A stretch of DNA of 64,000 bases, from NCBI GenBank assembly GCA_963575745.1, contig CAUYUJ010002102.1:390739-454738 (forward strand). Direction: 5' to 3'. Below, in pieces: positions 63,886 through 64,000 of this stretch. Source of the stretch: Prorocentrum cordatum. Its lineage: Eukaryota; Sar; Dinophyceae; Prorocentrales; Prorocentraceae. Within the stretch, counting starts at the first letter, position 1, and each line of letters starts with the position of its first letter. The position numbers and the translations under genes are program-made. The notes under the pieces were generated by a model. It worked only from the letters and a program-made list of their open reading frames with translations. It ran no database searches and was not told the origin of the DNA.

Positions 63886-64000
63886 TCGGAACAGATTAGC
63901 GAACACATGCCGCATTCATCCGTCAACGCCTCCCCCTCCCCCCAATGTTCAAAGTTGGTGGTGGGTCTGATGAGATGCGCATCGACCGCAGTCTCCCCCG

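Overview
This window is nuclear DNA of a core dinoflagellate. The evidence is four relict copies of the dinoflagellate spliced leader (DinoSL, core TAGCCATTTTGGCTCAAG or close variants). They lie at 3294-3314 (minus), 32383-32403, 52729-52746 and 58644-58664 (plus). The DNA is GC-rich and holds few genes and many triplet microsatellites, which fits a large GC-rich genome of the Prorocentrum type, but the species cannot be fixed from sequence alone. I see no bacterial operon, tRNA, rRNA, CRISPR array or viral genome. There is one 100-base assembly gap (29528-29627).

The best-supported gene-like objects are retrocopied mRNAs. One (58627-61247) encodes a multi-pass membrane PAS protein. It has a DinoSL followed by a second, shorter DinoSL relic, a short A tail and a 19-bp target-site duplication (TSD); its reading frame is broken by a TAG and a frame change. 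A second (52704-57111) encodes a leucine-rich-repeat protein. It has a DinoSL relic, an A tail, a 21-bp TSD, several frame changes and an internal array of about 20 units of 101-102 bp. Both landed in the same CCAAGACGGCCC-rich repeat cluster. Two further SL-tagged, decayed copies lie at about 1390-3314 (minus) and 32383 onward (plus). One plausible single-exon gene lies at 24472-25233. Other open frames are possible exons at low confidence, because GC-rich DNA keeps several frames open on both strands.

Most of the window is a mosaic of short non-autonomous inverted-repeat elements, often nested. M1 (163-179 bp, TCAGGAGGG...CCCCTTCA, 5-bp TSD) has eight good copies. M2 (GTCGGGC ends, 8-9 bp TSD, hAT-like) has seven. 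M3 (GGCATCGCTCGGACGT ends), M4 (ACGCAAGAGTGACC ends, 3-bp TSD), M5, M6 and several fold-back families have two to five copies each. Several insertions can be read against an uninterrupted relative in the same window (10976-11360 against 22163-22365; 21615-22000 against 62447-62651). One M1 copy interrupts an SL-tagged open frame, and exact removal of the element plus one TSD restores that frame. M1 and M2 therefore look like recently mobile MITEs or introner-type elements.

The rest is low-complexity DNA: ATG, GGA/TCC, CTA, CGT, TG and AC arrays, tandem repeats of 64, 73, 97, 101/102 and 113 bp, and old dispersed repeats.
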